Counted from the stretch's first letter, positions 1 to 8,139 are shown. The stretch is 64,000 bases of DNA from an uncultured Lachnospiraceae bacterium (GCA_910584945.1 CAJUDY010000018.1:1-64000), one strand, 5' to 3'. The notes: a model not told the origin generated them from the sequence alone. Translations and numbers: made by a program.

Positions 1-72
1 AAAAATCCGCAATTTAGGATTTGAGTGGGAGTAAACATTCATGCGTTTGTCGTGTCTCATGGTTCCTTTCTC

Positions 73-101
73 TTGCCAAAACGGAAAATATCAGGTAAAA
101 T
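73..101 (+). promoter_or_regulatory. Sigma-A type promoter of the DUF5688 gene
   Basis: TTGCCA at 73-78 and TAAAAT at 96-101 are separated by exactly 17 bases. The expected start of transcription lies near 108, leaving a leader of about 70 bases before the ribosome-binding site AGAAAGGA (166-173). Bases 1-72 contain nothing I can assign. Confidence 0.6.
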
Positions 102-178
102 AGAAAAAGATATAAAACATTTCGGTGCATTTCGCACACTGATTTCCGCAAGACAATACAGAGACAGAAAGGAATCAA

Positions 179-1042
179 ATGACATATGAAGCTTATTTGA
201 CGCGCCTGGAGCAGAAGATTCTGCAACGTATGACGGGGGAAGAGTCGGTAAAAAGAGTCCGAATCCTGAAGAACAACGGCGTGGAACTGGATGGTTTTTC
301 TTATTATGTGGAAGGACACAGAGAACGGCCTACGGTTTATGTGAACGACTATTACCGGGAGGAATTGACGGATCAGGAGCTTTTGACGATTGCGGATCAG
401 ATCTTAAAGACGTTGCGGGAAAGCAGGATGTTTTCCAGCCAGAATCTGGATCAGATCTTGGATTTCGAAAAGCTTAAGAATAGAATCCGCTATCGGCTGA
501 TTTCCCGGGAAAAGAATGAAGCGCTGCTTCGAGAGGTTCCGTGGGTCCCCTTTTTGGATCTGGCGGCGGTATTTTATTTCCGGATTCCGGAGGAGATGGT
601 GGAACATGCTACTGCGCTGATCCGAAACGGCCATATGGAGTTCTGGGAGGTGACGCATGAGGAACTCTCCCGGACGGCCATAGAAAATATGGCAGAAGAG
701 CAGGTGTTTTTGGAACCCATGGAGAGTTTTATGGAATGCGCCGGATTCGAGCCCATGAGCAGCGGCATGTACGTCTTAAGCAACCTGCAGAAGGAATACG
801 GGGCGGCGGTGATTATGGACCAGAGGGTACAGTGTATGTGCCGTGAGCGGCTGGGAGAAGACTTTTATATTATCCCAAGCAGCGTTCATGAGCTGCTGTT
901 GCTTCCGGAAAGCCTGTCCACCGGTCGGGAGGACTTAGACTGCCTCATCCAGGAAGTCAACGCCACCTGCGTCAGCCGGGAAGAGTATCTGAGCGGCCAC
1001 GCGTATTTTTATCGTAATGCAGAAGGAAAAATATCAATGTAA
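179..1042 (+). CDS. DUF5688 family protein
   Basis: A 287-residue soluble protein with no signal peptide or membrane segment. Its sequence matches the DUF5688 family that is common in Lachnospiraceae; the function of that family is not known. The start is fixed by AGAAAGGA six bases upstream of the ATG and by the promoter at 73-101. The N-terminal third is charged and helical, and the middle contains a run around residues 120-140 with VPFLDLAAVFYFRI. Family members often occur in several copies per genome and near accessory genes, but here the neighbours are a structured intergenic element and a tRNA, which give no clue to its role. The gene appears to be a single transcription unit. The family call is firm; nothing can be said about activity. 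Confidence 0.85.
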   Translation: MTYEAYLTRLEQKILQRMTGEESVKRVRILKNNGVELDGFSYYVEGHRERPTVYVNDYYREELTDQELLTIADQILKTLRESRMFSSQNLDQILDFEKLKNRIRYRLISREKNEALLREVPWVPFLDLAAVFYFRIPEEMVEHATALIRNGHMEFWEVTHEELSRTAIENMAEEQVFLEPMESFMECAGFEPMSSGMYVLSNLQKEYGAAVIMDQRVQCMCRERLGEDFYIIPSSVHELLLLPESLSTGREDLDCLIQEVNATCVSREEYLSGHAYFYRNAEGKISM

Positions 1043-1048
1043 AAGCTG

Positions 1049-1323
1049 TTTTTAAGACTTGCACTGCCGGATGCCCGGCGCGGGCAGATCCTCCTTCCGG
1101 ACCCCGCGGGTTTATGCCCGAAGGGGTACTTAGTGAAGGAAAACAACGGTACGCGATACTCCGTTAGGGGTATCCGAATCCCCAGAGGGGTCCTAAGGTG
1201 CGGAACGTGCCTTAGGACCGGCGCCTCTCAATGGTTTTTTCAGGAAAACATACTTATATTGAACTACTGATGTTCAATAAGGTCTGTCCACGCCGGGCTG
1301 AACGTTGGCGCGGGCGGAAAAAC
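1049..1323. repeat. Long-hairpin intergenic element, copy A
   Basis: This gene-free stretch folds on paper into one long imperfect hairpin. Its ends are GTTTTT (1049-1054) and AAAAAC (1318-1323). A 13-base-pair internal stem is formed by 1189-1201 and 1207-1219 around the loop GGAAC. The core just after it, ending GGCGCCTCTCAATGG and followed by TTTCAGGA, recurs at 35494-35689. Sequence elsewhere differs between the copies while the stems are kept, as expected for a structured RNA. The sense strand is not certain, and I cannot name the family. Confidence 0.55.
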
Positions 1324-1363
1324 TGCTAAGAGAACTTGTTACAAAATTATTACAAAAAAGGGG

Positions 1364-1392
1364 TTGCGTAATTTGTAAAATTGGTGTATGAT
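1364..1392 (+). promoter_or_regulatory. Promoter of tRNA-Arg
   Basis: TTGCGT (1364-1369), a 17-base spacer and TATGAT (1387-1392) lie 20 bases upstream of the mature tRNA 5' end. Confidence 0.6.
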
Positions 1393-1411
1393 AATCAAGG
1401 TAATCATCCAA

Positions 1412-1485
1412 GCACCTGTAGCTCAGCTGGATAGAGCACGGGCCTCCGACGCCCGGTGTCGCAAGTTCGAATCTTGTCAGGTGCA
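1412..1485 (+). tRNA. tRNA-Arg (anticodon CCG)
   Basis: A full cloverleaf can be read. The acceptor stem is GCACCTG (1412-1418) with CAGGTGC (1478-1484), and the discriminator base is A. The D stem is GCTC/GAGC. The anticodon stem is CGGGC/GCCCG with loop CTCCGAC, so the anticodon CCG (1446-1448) reads CGG codons. The T arm is GCAAG-TTCGAAT-CTTGT. No CCA is encoded. A short T run follows directly and may end transcription. Confidence 0.95.
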
Positions 1486-1513
1486 TTTTTTATATTCAAA
1501 ATTATATTTAAAA

Positions 1514-1620
1514 CAGCATCGAAACGGACAGTGCCCAGATTGATTTTTGGACGCGAAGCGGTCGGAAATGAATCTGGAACTCAGGTACTGGAAGTGAAGA
1601 TGAGGAACTTTGGCAGGAGG
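1514..1620 (+). promoter_or_regulatory. Leader hairpin motif, copy 1
   Basis: CAGCATC (1514-1520) can close with GATG (1599-1602), followed by GGAACTTT and the ribosome-binding site AGGAGG (1615-1620). Inside is a second stem, CCAGATT with AATCTGG, then ATTT/AAAT and a CGCGAAGCG tip. The same layout, with different but still pairing bases, precedes the MFS gene at 41584-41695, and a short form precedes the DUF362 gene. This suggests a shared 5' leader structure whose role is unknown. Confidence 0.45.
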
Positions 1621-1624
1621 ACTT

Positions 1625-2638
1625 ATGGAGAATAACAACAAGAACACAAGCGCAATCAAAGAGCTTTTGACCAACTATAAAATATATCTGGCAGTCATCG
1701 TCGTACTTCTGATCATCATTGTGATGCTTCTGAAGGATCGTAGCGCAGGGGAACCGCCCAAAGAGCAGACTCCCGTCGCGGAGGAGAACTCATCGGAAGA
1801 TCCCGCATCTGATTCGCAGGAACCGGAAGCGCCGGAAGAAGAGCCAGAGCCGGAAAATAAGCTGGAAGCGAATACCCACGGTTCCATTGATCTTCTGATT
1901 CAGAGATACTGTAATTACATAGCGTCCGGGGATGTGGAAAATCTGGAAGAGATTGTGGATGTCCTGTCCGATGAGGAGAAGGAGAGCATCCGGAACAGAG
2001 CGTCGTTTATCGAGTCCTTTGACAATGTGGCATGCTATACCAAAGACGGTCCGGTGGAAGACTCCTATATCGTCTTCGTATGCTATGATATGAAGCTGAT
2101 CAATATTGAGACCAGCGCGCCGGATATTATCTGCCTGTATGTGAGTCCGGATGAAGGAGATGGCCGTCGGATTCATTACGGAACGGTGGACGAGGGCATG
2201 CAGGACTATGTGGCCGAGTTGGAGCAGGACCCGGAAGTAAAGGCACTGTATGATGATGTAAGCGCCCGTTACCAGGCAGCCCAGGAGAGCGATGAGACGC
2301 TGGCGGCCTTTGTCCAGAAGATCACCGGCCAGGTGGCGGAGGTGGAACCGGAAGAAGCGCCGGAAGAGACGCCTGCAGAGGAACCGGAGGAGGCGCCTGC
2401 AGAGGAAACGCCGGAAGAAGCGCCTCAGGAGCCGGAGAGTGCGGCGGCTGCCCAGAATCGCCAGACCCGGGTGTCGGAGACGGTGAATGTACGTACAGAG
2501 CCCAGCACAGAGTCTGCAAGAGTGACGCTGGCCTATCAGGGGGACGAGATCACGCAGGTCGAGTCCTATGACAACGGCTGGAGTAAAGTAGAGTACAAAG
2601 GACAATCCGGTTATGTGATGACGGAATATCTTGAGTAG
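1625..2638 (+). CDS. Membrane-anchored SH3-domain protein
   Basis: A 337-residue protein with one N-terminal membrane segment (about residues 16-37, rich in I, V and L). A Glu/Pro/Ala-rich linker follows, then a globular middle region (about 85-220) and a second long acidic E/P/A repeat (about 235-275). A C-terminal bacterial SH3 domain spans about 280-337 and has the usual VNVRTEPS and GWSKVEY motifs. SH3b domains usually bind cell-wall peptides, so an outward-facing, wall-contacting protein is likely. The ATG at 1625 is chosen because AGGAGG (1615-1620) is placed correctly; a TTG 15 bases earlier lies over that site. It sits alone between a tRNA and a terminator. The specific role is unknown. 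Confidence 0.8.
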   Translation: MENNNKNTSAIKELLTNYKIYLAVIVVLLIIIVMLLKDRSAGEPPKEQTPVAEENSSEDPASDSQEPEAPEEEPEPENKLEANTHGSIDLLIQRYCNYIASGDVENLEEIVDVLSDEEKESIRNRASFIESFDNVACYTKDGPVEDSYIVFVCYDMKLINIETSAPDIICLYVSPDEGDGRRIHYGTVDEGMQDYVAELEQDPEVKALYDDVSARYQAAQESDETLAAFVQKITGQVAEVEPEEAPEETPAEEPEEAPAEETPEEAPQEPESAAAAQNRQTRVSETVNVRTEPSTESARVTLAYQGDEITQVESYDNGWSKVEYKGQSGYVMTEYLE

Positions 2639-2658
2639 AATCAATGAATAAATATAAG

Positions 2659-2705
2659 AAAGCTCCATACCCTAGTAAGGATTACCAGGGAAAGGAGCTT
2701 TTTTT
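2659..2705 (+). terminator. Terminator that also carries the next gene's ribosome-binding site
   Basis: AAGCTCC (2660-2666) pairs with GGAGCTT (2694-2700) and is followed by an unbroken T run to 2705. The 3' arm contains AAAGGAG (2691-2697), placed eight bases before the ATG at 2706. Folding would therefore both stop transcription and hide the start of the next gene. Confidence 0.7.
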
Positions 2706-3143
2706 ATGATGACAGAAGCAGACAAAGCCGTACTGGATGAGAGTTATCGGAATACCCGGACCGGGAGAGAGGCCATCAATGTAATTATCGGAAAGGTGGA
2801 AGACGATGATCTGGCGCTGGATCTCAACCGTCAGGCCTGCAAGTTTATTCAGATGGAGGAGCGGATGCAGAAGGAATACCACCGGGAAAAAGAGACGCCG
2901 CCGGAGGACAGCCTGGTGGACCGGACCATTCTGTGGGGCGGTATTCAGATGAATACCCTGTGGAACGCCAGTACCGAACATCTGGCAGATATGATGATCC
3001 AGGAAAACACCAAAGGGATCACGGAACTTATGAAGGTGGTAAAGAAGAACAAAAGCGTTCAGAGAGAGTATTATGAGATGGCCCAGGAACTGATGGATTT
3101 TGAAGAAAAAAATATCGAAAAACTGAAAGCATATCTTCGGTAG
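2706..3143 (+). CDS. Hypothetical small helical protein
   Basis: A 145-residue soluble protein predicted to be almost wholly alpha-helical and charged, with several Met and Glu residues and no signal peptide. The layout recalls a four-helix bundle, but no metal-binding ferritin motif is evident and I do not recognise the family with certainty. Translation depends on AAAGGAG (2691-2697), which lies in the 3' arm of the upstream terminator hairpin. Expression may thus depend on readthrough or on opening of that hairpin. The downstream neighbour, a pseudouridine synthase, is separated by about 80 bases that include a hairpin. No function is claimed. Confidence 0.7.
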   Translation: MMTEADKAVLDESYRNTRTGREAINVIIGKVEDDDLALDLNRQACKFIQMEERMQKEYHREKETPPEDSLVDRTILWGGIQMNTLWNASTEHLADMMIQENTKGITELMKVVKKNKSVQREYYEMAQELMDFEEKNIEKLKAYLR

Positions 3144-3179
3144 ACAGACTGGCTTTTTGTTCCGAAATTTGGTAAAATA

Positions 3180-3205
3180 GTGGCTGCGGGAATCCTCGCA
3201 GCCAC
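3180..3205. other. Strong 9-bp hairpin in the rluF leader
   Basis: GTGGCTGCG (3180-3188) pairs perfectly with CGCAGCCAC (3197-3205) across an eight-base loop. No T run follows on the plus strand, so it is not a standard terminator. It lies 19 bases before the next start codon and may affect mRNA stability or ribosome access. Confidence 0.6.
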
Positions 3206-3224
3206 AGAAGGGAACATTACATAG

Positions 3225-3947
3225 ATGAAGACAAGACTGAATAAATATCTGAGCGAAGCCGGCGTCTGCTCCAGAAGAGAGGCGGACCGGATGGTGGAAG
3301 CCGGGAGAGTAAAGGTGGACGGCCTGCCGGCAGCGGTTGGCATGCAGATTGAAGAAGGACAGCAGGTAACTGTGGACGGAAAGCCGGTTCAAAAGGCAAA
3401 AAAGGACCGGACCATCCTGCTGGCGGTCAATAAGCCAAGGGGAGTGGTATGCTCTGAGGTCAGCCAGGGAGGCGATGTGAACATCGTGGAGTATCTGAAC
3501 TACCCGGAGCGCGTTACCTACGCCGGACGGCTGGACAAGGATTCCGAAGGGCTTCTTCTCATGACCAACCGGGGAGAGATCATTCATCAGATGATGACAG
3601 GCTCCCACGGTCACGAAAAGGAATATGAAGTGGTGGTGGACCGCCCGGTGACCGATCCGTTTTTGAAAGCGCTGGCGGCGGGGGTTTATCTGGAGGATCT
3701 TCAGACGACGACCAGGCCCTGCCGGGTGGAGCGGATTGGGAAACGGTCCTTCCGGATCATTCTGACCCAGGGACTGAACCGGCAGATCCGCAGGATGTGC
3801 AGGGAATTGGGGTATCAGGTACAGAAGCTGACCCGGGTGCGGGTGATGAATATCCGGCTGGGACATTTGAAGACCGGAGCTTTTCGAAAAGTGACGGAAG
3901 AGGAACTGACGACGCTTTTGCGTCTGCTGGAACAAAATGGGAAATAA
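3225..3947 (+). CDS. rluF: 23S rRNA pseudouridine synthase, RluB/RluF group
   Basis: A 240-residue enzyme that isomerises uridine in 23S rRNA. The N-terminal S4 RNA-binding domain covers about residues 1-55 and contains SRREADRMVEAGRV. The catalytic domain has the GRLDKDSEGLL motif with the nucleophilic aspartate at residue 104, and the conserved NRQIRRM motif near residue 185. The length and S4-first order fit the RluB/RluE/RluF group. RluB and RluF act on neighbouring positions in helix 80, and sequence alone does not separate them here, so the symbol is a best guess. The start is supported by AGAAGGGA upstream. The next gene, ligA, follows after 33 bases and is probably cotranscribed. Confidence 0.85.
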   Translation: MKTRLNKYLSEAGVCSRREADRMVEAGRVKVDGLPAAVGMQIEEGQQVTVDGKPVQKAKKDRTILLAVNKPRGVVCSEVSQGGDVNIVEYLNYPERVTYAGRLDKDSEGLLLMTNRGEIIHQMMTGSHGHEKEYEVVVDRPVTDPFLKALAAGVYLEDLQTTTRPCRVERIGKRSFRIILTQGLNRQIRRMCRELGYQVQKLTRVRVMNIRLGHLKTGAFRKVTEEELTTLLRLLEQNGK

Positions 3948-3980
3948 CAGAATTTTAGTAAAAGAGATGGGGTAAAACAG

Positions 3981-5957
3981 ATGAAGCAAATGGAACAGAT
4001 GGAACGGATGAAGGAACTGACCGGCCTGCTGACAAGCGCCGCAAAGGCCTACTATCAGGAAGACCGGGAGATCATGAGCAATTATGAATATGATCGGCTC
4101 TATGAAGAACTGGAGGGGCTGGAAAAGGAGACCGGCGTCGTGCTCTCCGGCAGTCCGACGGTCCGTGTGGGCTACGAGGCGGCCCAGGAGCTTCCGAAGG
4201 AGCGGCATGAGACGCCGATGCTGTCTCTGGACAAGACAAAGGAGGTAGAGGCGCTGGCGGAGTTTGCCGGGGACCATGAAGTGCTGCTTTCCTGGAAACT
4301 GGACGGGCTGACCGTGGTGCTGACCTATGAGGACGGGAAGCTTCTAAAAGCGGTTACCCGGGGAAACGGGGAGATCGGGGAGGTCATCACGAACAATGCA
4401 AAAGTCTTCCGGAATGTGCCCCTGTCGATTCCCCACAGAGGGGAAGTCATCTTAAGGGGCGAGGCGGTCATCCGGTATTCGGATTTTGAGAAAATCAACG
4501 CCACGATCCCGGAGGAGGAAGCGAAGTACAAGAATCCGAGGAATCTCTGCAGCGGTTCTGTCCGCCAGCTGAACAACGAGATCACGGCCAGGCGGAATGT
4601 TTACTTTTACGCCTTCGCACTGGTGCGGGCAGACGGCGTGGACTTCGAAAATTCCAGGGAACGTCAGTTCCTGTGGCTGAAAAGCCAGGGCTTTGACGTG
4701 GTGGAGTATAAAAAGGTCAAAGGTCCGGAAGTGGCTGCGGCTGTACAGGCCTTTTCCGAGGCAGTGTCGTCCAATGATTTTCCGTCGGACGGTCTGGTCA
4801 GCACCTATGAGGACATCGCTTACGGACAGTCTCTGGGCCGCACGGCAAAGTTCCCCCGGGATTCCTATGCGTTTAAGTGGCAGGATGAACTGCGGGAAAC
4901 CTGCTTGAAGGAGATTGAGTGGAGCCCGTCCCGGACCGGACTGATCAATCCGGTGGCGATCTTTGAGCCGGTGGAGCTGGAAGGGACCACCGTCAGCCGG
5001 GCCTCCGTCCATAACGTCAGCATTTTAAAAAGCCTTGCGCTTGGAATCGGGGACCGGATTACCGTCTACAAAGCGAATATGATCATTCCCCAGATTGCCG
5101 AAAATCTGACCAGAAGCGGAGCGGTTCCGATACCCGCTACCTGTCCGGTCTGCGGCGGCGCCACAAAGATCCAGCAGATGAACGATGTGGAGTCTCTCTA
5201 CTGTACCAATCCGGACTGTCAGGCGAAGAAGATCAAGTCCTTCACTCATTTTGTGAGCCGGGACGCCATGAATATCGACGGGCTGTCGGAGATGACCCTG
5301 GAAAAATTCATCGATTCCGGTTATGTGCGGGAGTACGCGGATCTTTTTCATCTGGACCGCTACAGGGAAGAGATCGTGCAGATGGAAGGTTTCGGGGAGC
5401 GGTCCTACGAGAAGCTTTTGGAAAGCCTGAAAAAAGCCCGCCATACCACCCTTCCGAGAGTCATATACAGTCTGGGAATTCCTAATATCGGCGTGGCCAA
5501 CGCCAAAGTGCTCAGTAAGGAATATGATCACGATCTGTCCCGGCTCCGCAGGGCGGGCGCGGAGGAGCTGAGCGCGATCCCCGGGGTGGGAGGGGTGATC
5601 GGCGCCAGCGTGGAGGCATATTTTTCCGATCCGGAGCATAACCGCTGGGTGGACGACCTTTTGAAGGAGCTGGATCTCTATGTGGAGGAAGTGAACGAGT
5701 CCGCCCTTACCCTGGACGGAAAAGTCTTCGTGATCACCGGAAGCCTTCAGACCTTTGCCAATCGGAATGAACTGAAAAATCTGATTGAATCCAAAGGCGG
5801 CAAGGTCACCGGAAGCGTCACTTCGAAAACCAGTTATCTGATCAACAACGACACCCTGTCGTCTTCTTCCAAGAATAAAAAAGCGAAAGAGCTTGGAGTG
5901 GAGATCATCTCGGAACAGGATTTCCTGGACCGCTTTACAGATGCGGAACTTCAATAG
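3981..5957 (+). CDS. ligA: NAD-dependent DNA ligase LigA
   Basis: A 658-residue ligase that seals nicks during replication and repair using NAD+. The order is domain Ia with the YDRLY motif (about 36-41), adenylation domain with the KLDG motif and active lysine at residue 106, OB fold, a four-cysteine zinc finger (CPVC ... CTNPDC), helix-hairpin-helix repeats and a C-terminal BRCT domain. The length is normal. Two details differ from textbook LigA: the residues around the lysine read SWKLDGLTVVL rather than the usual K-x-DG-LA, and the BRCT loop carries an NDTLSSSSKN stretch where AGSK-like residues are usual. Both look like lineage variation, not damage. The ribosome-binding site is weak (GATGGGG), and ATG codons a few residues in could also serve. 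Confidence 0.93.
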   Translation: MKQMEQMERMKELTGLLTSAAKAYYQEDREIMSNYEYDRLYEELEGLEKETGVVLSGSPTVRVGYEAAQELPKERHETPMLSLDKTKEVEALAEFAGDHEVLLSWKLDGLTVVLTYEDGKLLKAVTRGNGEIGEVITNNAKVFRNVPLSIPHRGEVILRGEAVIRYSDFEKINATIPEEEAKYKNPRNLCSGSVRQLNNEITARRNVYFYAFALVRADGVDFENSRERQFLWLKSQGFDVVEYKKVKGPEVAAAVQAFSEAVSSNDFPSDGLVSTYEDIAYGQSLGRTAKFPRDSYAFKWQDELRETCLKEIEWSPSRTGLINPVAIFEPVELEGTTVSRASVHNVSILKSLALGIGDRITVYKANMIIPQIAENLTRSGAVPIPATCPVCGGATKIQQMNDVESLYCTNPDCQAKKIKSFTHFVSRDAMNIDGLSEMTLEKFIDSGYVREYADLFHLDRYREEIVQMEGFGERSYEKLLESLKKARHTTLPRVIYSLGIPNIGVANAKVLSKEYDHDLSRLRRAGAEELSAIPGVGGVIGASVEAYFSDPEHNRWVDDLLKELDLYVEEVNESALTLDGKVFVITGSLQTFANRNELKNLIESKGGKVTGSVTSKTSYLINNDTLSSSSKNKKAKELGVEIISEQDFLDRFTDAELQ

Positions 5958-5968
5958 GAGGATATTAG

Positions 5969-6778
5969 ATGGAAGTTGATATGTTAGAAAAACTTTTGCC
6001 GAAATTTCTGGAAAGGGGCATGTCCCTGGTATGGAGCTTGGCCTTTTTGTTCATCGGACTGAAGGTCATCAATGCCTTAAGAAAGGTGCTTCGGAGCGCA
6101 CTGAACCGCTCCAATGTGGACACCGGAGTGGTGCAGTTTTTGGACGCTCTTGTGAAGACTGCCGCCTATGCGGTGCTGATTCTGGCGCTTCTGGCCCGGT
6201 TCGGCATCCAGACCACTTCCTTTATCACACTGCTTGGTTCCGCGGGCGTGGCCATCGGACTGTCCCTGCAGGGGAGTCTTGCGAATTTTGCAGGCGGAAT
6301 TCTGATCCTGATGCTCAAGCCCTTTGTGGTCGGAGACTATATCAGCGCCTGCGGATGTGAAGGAACGGTGACGGAGATCTCTCTTTTTTCCACTACCCTG
6401 CATACGGCAGATAACCGCAATGTGGTGATTCCCAACGGCACCCTCTCCAACAGCAACATCATCGACTATTCCGCCAATGAGACCCGACGGGTGGATATGA
6501 GCGTGGACGTGGCCTACAATTCTGATCTAAAACAGGCGCGCCGGATTATCGAGGAGATTCTGGATCAAGATCCTTTGATACTGAAAGATCCGGCCTATGT
6601 AGTGGCGGTCGACAAATTGGGAGACAGCGGCATTACCCTGCTGATCCGTCCCTGGGTGAAGACCGAGAACTACTGGGAAGTCAAATGGCGAGTGCTGGAG
6701 CAGGTACACGACCGGCTGGGTGAAGAAAAGATTGAGATTCCGTTTCCCCAGATGACCATACATATGGAGAATGAATAA
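5969..6778 (+). CDS. mscS: MscS-family mechanosensitive channel
   Basis: A 269-residue membrane protein that opens under membrane tension to release solutes during hypo-osmotic shock. Three membrane segments lie near residues 15-35, 58-80 and 85-115. The third is the Gly/Ala-rich pore helix with GSAGVAIGLSLQGSLAN. It is followed by the beta domain (GDYISACGCEGTVTEI) and the conserved PNGTLSNSNIIDYS stretch, then a C-terminal alpha/beta domain. The length matches the small MscS class. AGGAGG just after the ligA stop sets the start at 5969, so it is probably read with ligA. A terminator shared with the converging gene follows. Confidence 0.92.
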   Translation: MEVDMLEKLLPKFLERGMSLVWSLAFLFIGLKVINALRKVLRSALNRSNVDTGVVQFLDALVKTAAYAVLILALLARFGIQTTSFITLLGSAGVAIGLSLQGSLANFAGGILILMLKPFVVGDYISACGCEGTVTEISLFSTTLHTADNRNVVIPNGTLSNSNIIDYSANETRRVDMSVDVAYNSDLKQARRIIEEILDQDPLILKDPAYVVAVDKLGDSGITLLIRPWVKTENYWEVKWRVLEQVHDRLGEEKIEIPFPQMTIHMENE

Positions 6779-6782
6779 AAAA

Positions 6783-6808
6783 ACAGGGCTGTGTCGGCCC
6801 CGTTTTTT
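6783..6808. terminator. Bidirectional terminator between mscS and the DUF362 gene
   Basis: ACAGGGC (6783-6789) pairs with GCCCCGT (6797-6803) with one mismatch. It has an A run on the left and TTTTTT on the right, so it can act for both converging genes. Confidence 0.7.
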
Positions 6809-6821
6809 GACAGCAAGGATA

Positions 6822-7934
6822 CTATTGGATTTCGATTAATTCGTATTCGTCCGTACCGATGCCGATCTTTTTGGCATGGTCAATACAGCATTTCCAGTGA
6901 GTTTCCGGAAAGACGGAAGCAAAGTGGTCATCAATGTAGGGACGACCGGAATCCTCCAGAGCACTGCCTTTTATGGGCTCCTGGGCATTGACCGCGTCGA
7001 TGCATGCCTGGTCAAGGGCTACCGGGTCGAAGGAGGCGAACATCCCCACATCCGGCACGATGGGGAGATCGTTCTCCGCGTGGCAATCGCAGTAAGGAGA
7101 GACGTCGATGACAAAGTTCACATGGAAGTGGGGTCTTCCCTGAAGCACTGCCTTGCTGTACTCGGCGATTTTGTAATTCAGGACTTCGTTTGCTTCGTCC
7201 TGAGCAGGTTTGACGGCATCTTTGGGACAGACGCCGATGCAGCGCCCGCAGCCCACGCACTTGTTGTGGTCGATGGCGGCCTTTTTGTCGGTGATGGATG
7301 GCGCGTCGTGAGCACAGACTTTTTTACATTGTCCGCAGCCCACACAGAGCTCCTGGTTGACATAAGGTTTTCCGGCGGAATGCATCTCCATCTTGCCGGC
7401 CCGGGAACCGCAGCCCATACCGATATTTTTCAGGGCGCCGCCGAATCCGGCCAGTTCATGGCCTTTAAAATGATTTACAGACAGGAAAACGTCCGCGTCC
7501 ATGACCGCTCTTCCGATCTTTGCCTCTTTTACATATTCGCCGCCCTCCACAGGGACATTTACGTCGTCAGTTCCTTTGAGTCCGTCGGCGATCAGCACAT
7601 GGCAGCCGGTGTTATAGGGGTTAAACCCGTTCTGATAGGCGCTCTCGATGTGATCGAGCGCGTTCTTGCGTCCGCCCACATACAGGGTGTTGCAGTCGGT
7701 GAGGAACGGTTTGCCGTCCAGATACTTGATCATATCCACGACAGTGCGGGCGTAGTTCGGGCGGAGATATGCCAGATTTCCCGGCTCTCCGAAGTGAATT
7801 TTGATGGCGACATATTTGTTTTCAAGATCCATGGTGGGAAGGCCCGCCTTGCGCAGAAGCCGCTCCAGTTTCATCTGCAGAGAATCTCCTGTCTTTACCC
7901 GCAGATTGGTAAAATATACTTTTGATGCGTTCAT
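6822..7934 (-). CDS. DUF362 domain protein with two 4Fe-4S motifs
   Basis: A 370-residue cytoplasmic iron-sulfur protein. The DUF362 domain spans most of the sequence, with KIHFGEPGN near residue 45 and NHFKGHELAGFGGALKN near residue 155. It is interrupted by a bacterial ferredoxin insert at about 195-250 with two clusters, CVGCGQCKKVC and CVGCGRCIGVC. A further CDC pair lies near residue 290. DUF362 proteins are common in anaerobes and are thought to be redox proteins of unknown substrate. The start is fixed by AGGAGG ten bases upstream, and a consensus promoter lies at 8042-8070. The gene stands alone on the minus strand. The cluster count is directly visible; the reaction is unknown. Confidence 0.9.
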   Translation of the reverse strand: MNASKVYFTNLRVKTGDSLQMKLERLLRKAGLPTMDLENKYVAIKIHFGEPGNLAYLRPNYARTVVDMIKYLDGKPFLTDCNTLYVGGRKNALDHIESAYQNGFNPYNTGCHVLIADGLKGTDDVNVPVEGGEYVKEAKIGRAVMDADVFLSVNHFKGHELAGFGGALKNIGMGCGSRAGKMEMHSAGKPYVNQELCVGCGQCKKVCAHDAPSITDKKAAIDHNKCVGCGRCIGVCPKDAVKPAQDEANEVLNYKIAEYSKAVLQGRPHFHVNFVIDVSPYCDCHAENDLPIVPDVGMFASFDPVALDQACIDAVNAQEPIKGSALEDSGRPYIDDHFASVFPETHWKCCIDHAKKIGIGTDEYELIEIQ

Positions 7935-7945
7935 GAATTAGATAC

Positions 7946-7991
7946 CCTCCTGTTAAAGTTCCGCATCCGGGCACAGTCCGGTCCGATGCTG
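7946..7991 (-). promoter_or_regulatory. Leader hairpin motif, short copy
   Basis: Read on the minus strand, CAGCATC (7991-7985) closes with GATGC (7967-7963). GGAACTTTAAC and the ribosome-binding site AGGAGG (7951-7946) follow. This is the compact form of the leader seen at 1514-1620 and 41584-41695. Confidence 0.45.
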
Positions 7992-8041
7992 AGTGAAATA
8001 AAGTATAAAGTTTTGGACTAACGGCAAGTCCGTTTGTCATA

Positions 8042-8070
8042 AGTATAAGGTGATATGGTAAAACTGTCAA
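8042..8070 (-). promoter_or_regulatory. Consensus promoter of the DUF362 gene
   Basis: On the minus strand, TTGACA (8070-8065), a 17-base spacer and TATACT (8047-8042) form a near-perfect sigma-A promoter. The transcript would have a leader of roughly 100 bases ending in the hairpin at 7991-7946. Confidence 0.75.
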
Positions 8071-8110
8071 ATAAAGAAAACAGAATGACATAAATTTCAC
8101 AAAATTTTAA

Positions 8111-8139
8111 TGGAAAATGCAGGTAGAAAAAGGTATACT
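8111..8139 (+). promoter_or_regulatory. Probable promoter of larB
   Basis: TGGAAA (8111-8116), 17 bases, TATACT (8134-8139). The -10 box is good and the -35 box weak. It is divergent from the DUF362 promoter 41 bases away. Confidence 0.45.

Noticed and set aside
1049..1323. Naming the two-copy element as 6S RNA
   Set aside because: Shape and size fit loosely, but I cannot recognise the conserved central bubble with confidence.
3180..3205. Hairpin as a terminator for the 145-residue gene
   Set aside because: No T run follows on the plus strand, so it is listed only as a hairpin.
2682..4277. Long 531-codon open frame on the minus strand
   Set aside because: It lies opposite rluF and ligA, which have clear motifs and ribosome-binding sites; the reverse frame has none.
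6876..7925. 349-codon open frame on the plus strand
   Set aside because: It mirrors the DUF362 gene; the ferredoxin cysteine motifs, promoter and ribosome-binding site are all on the minus strand.
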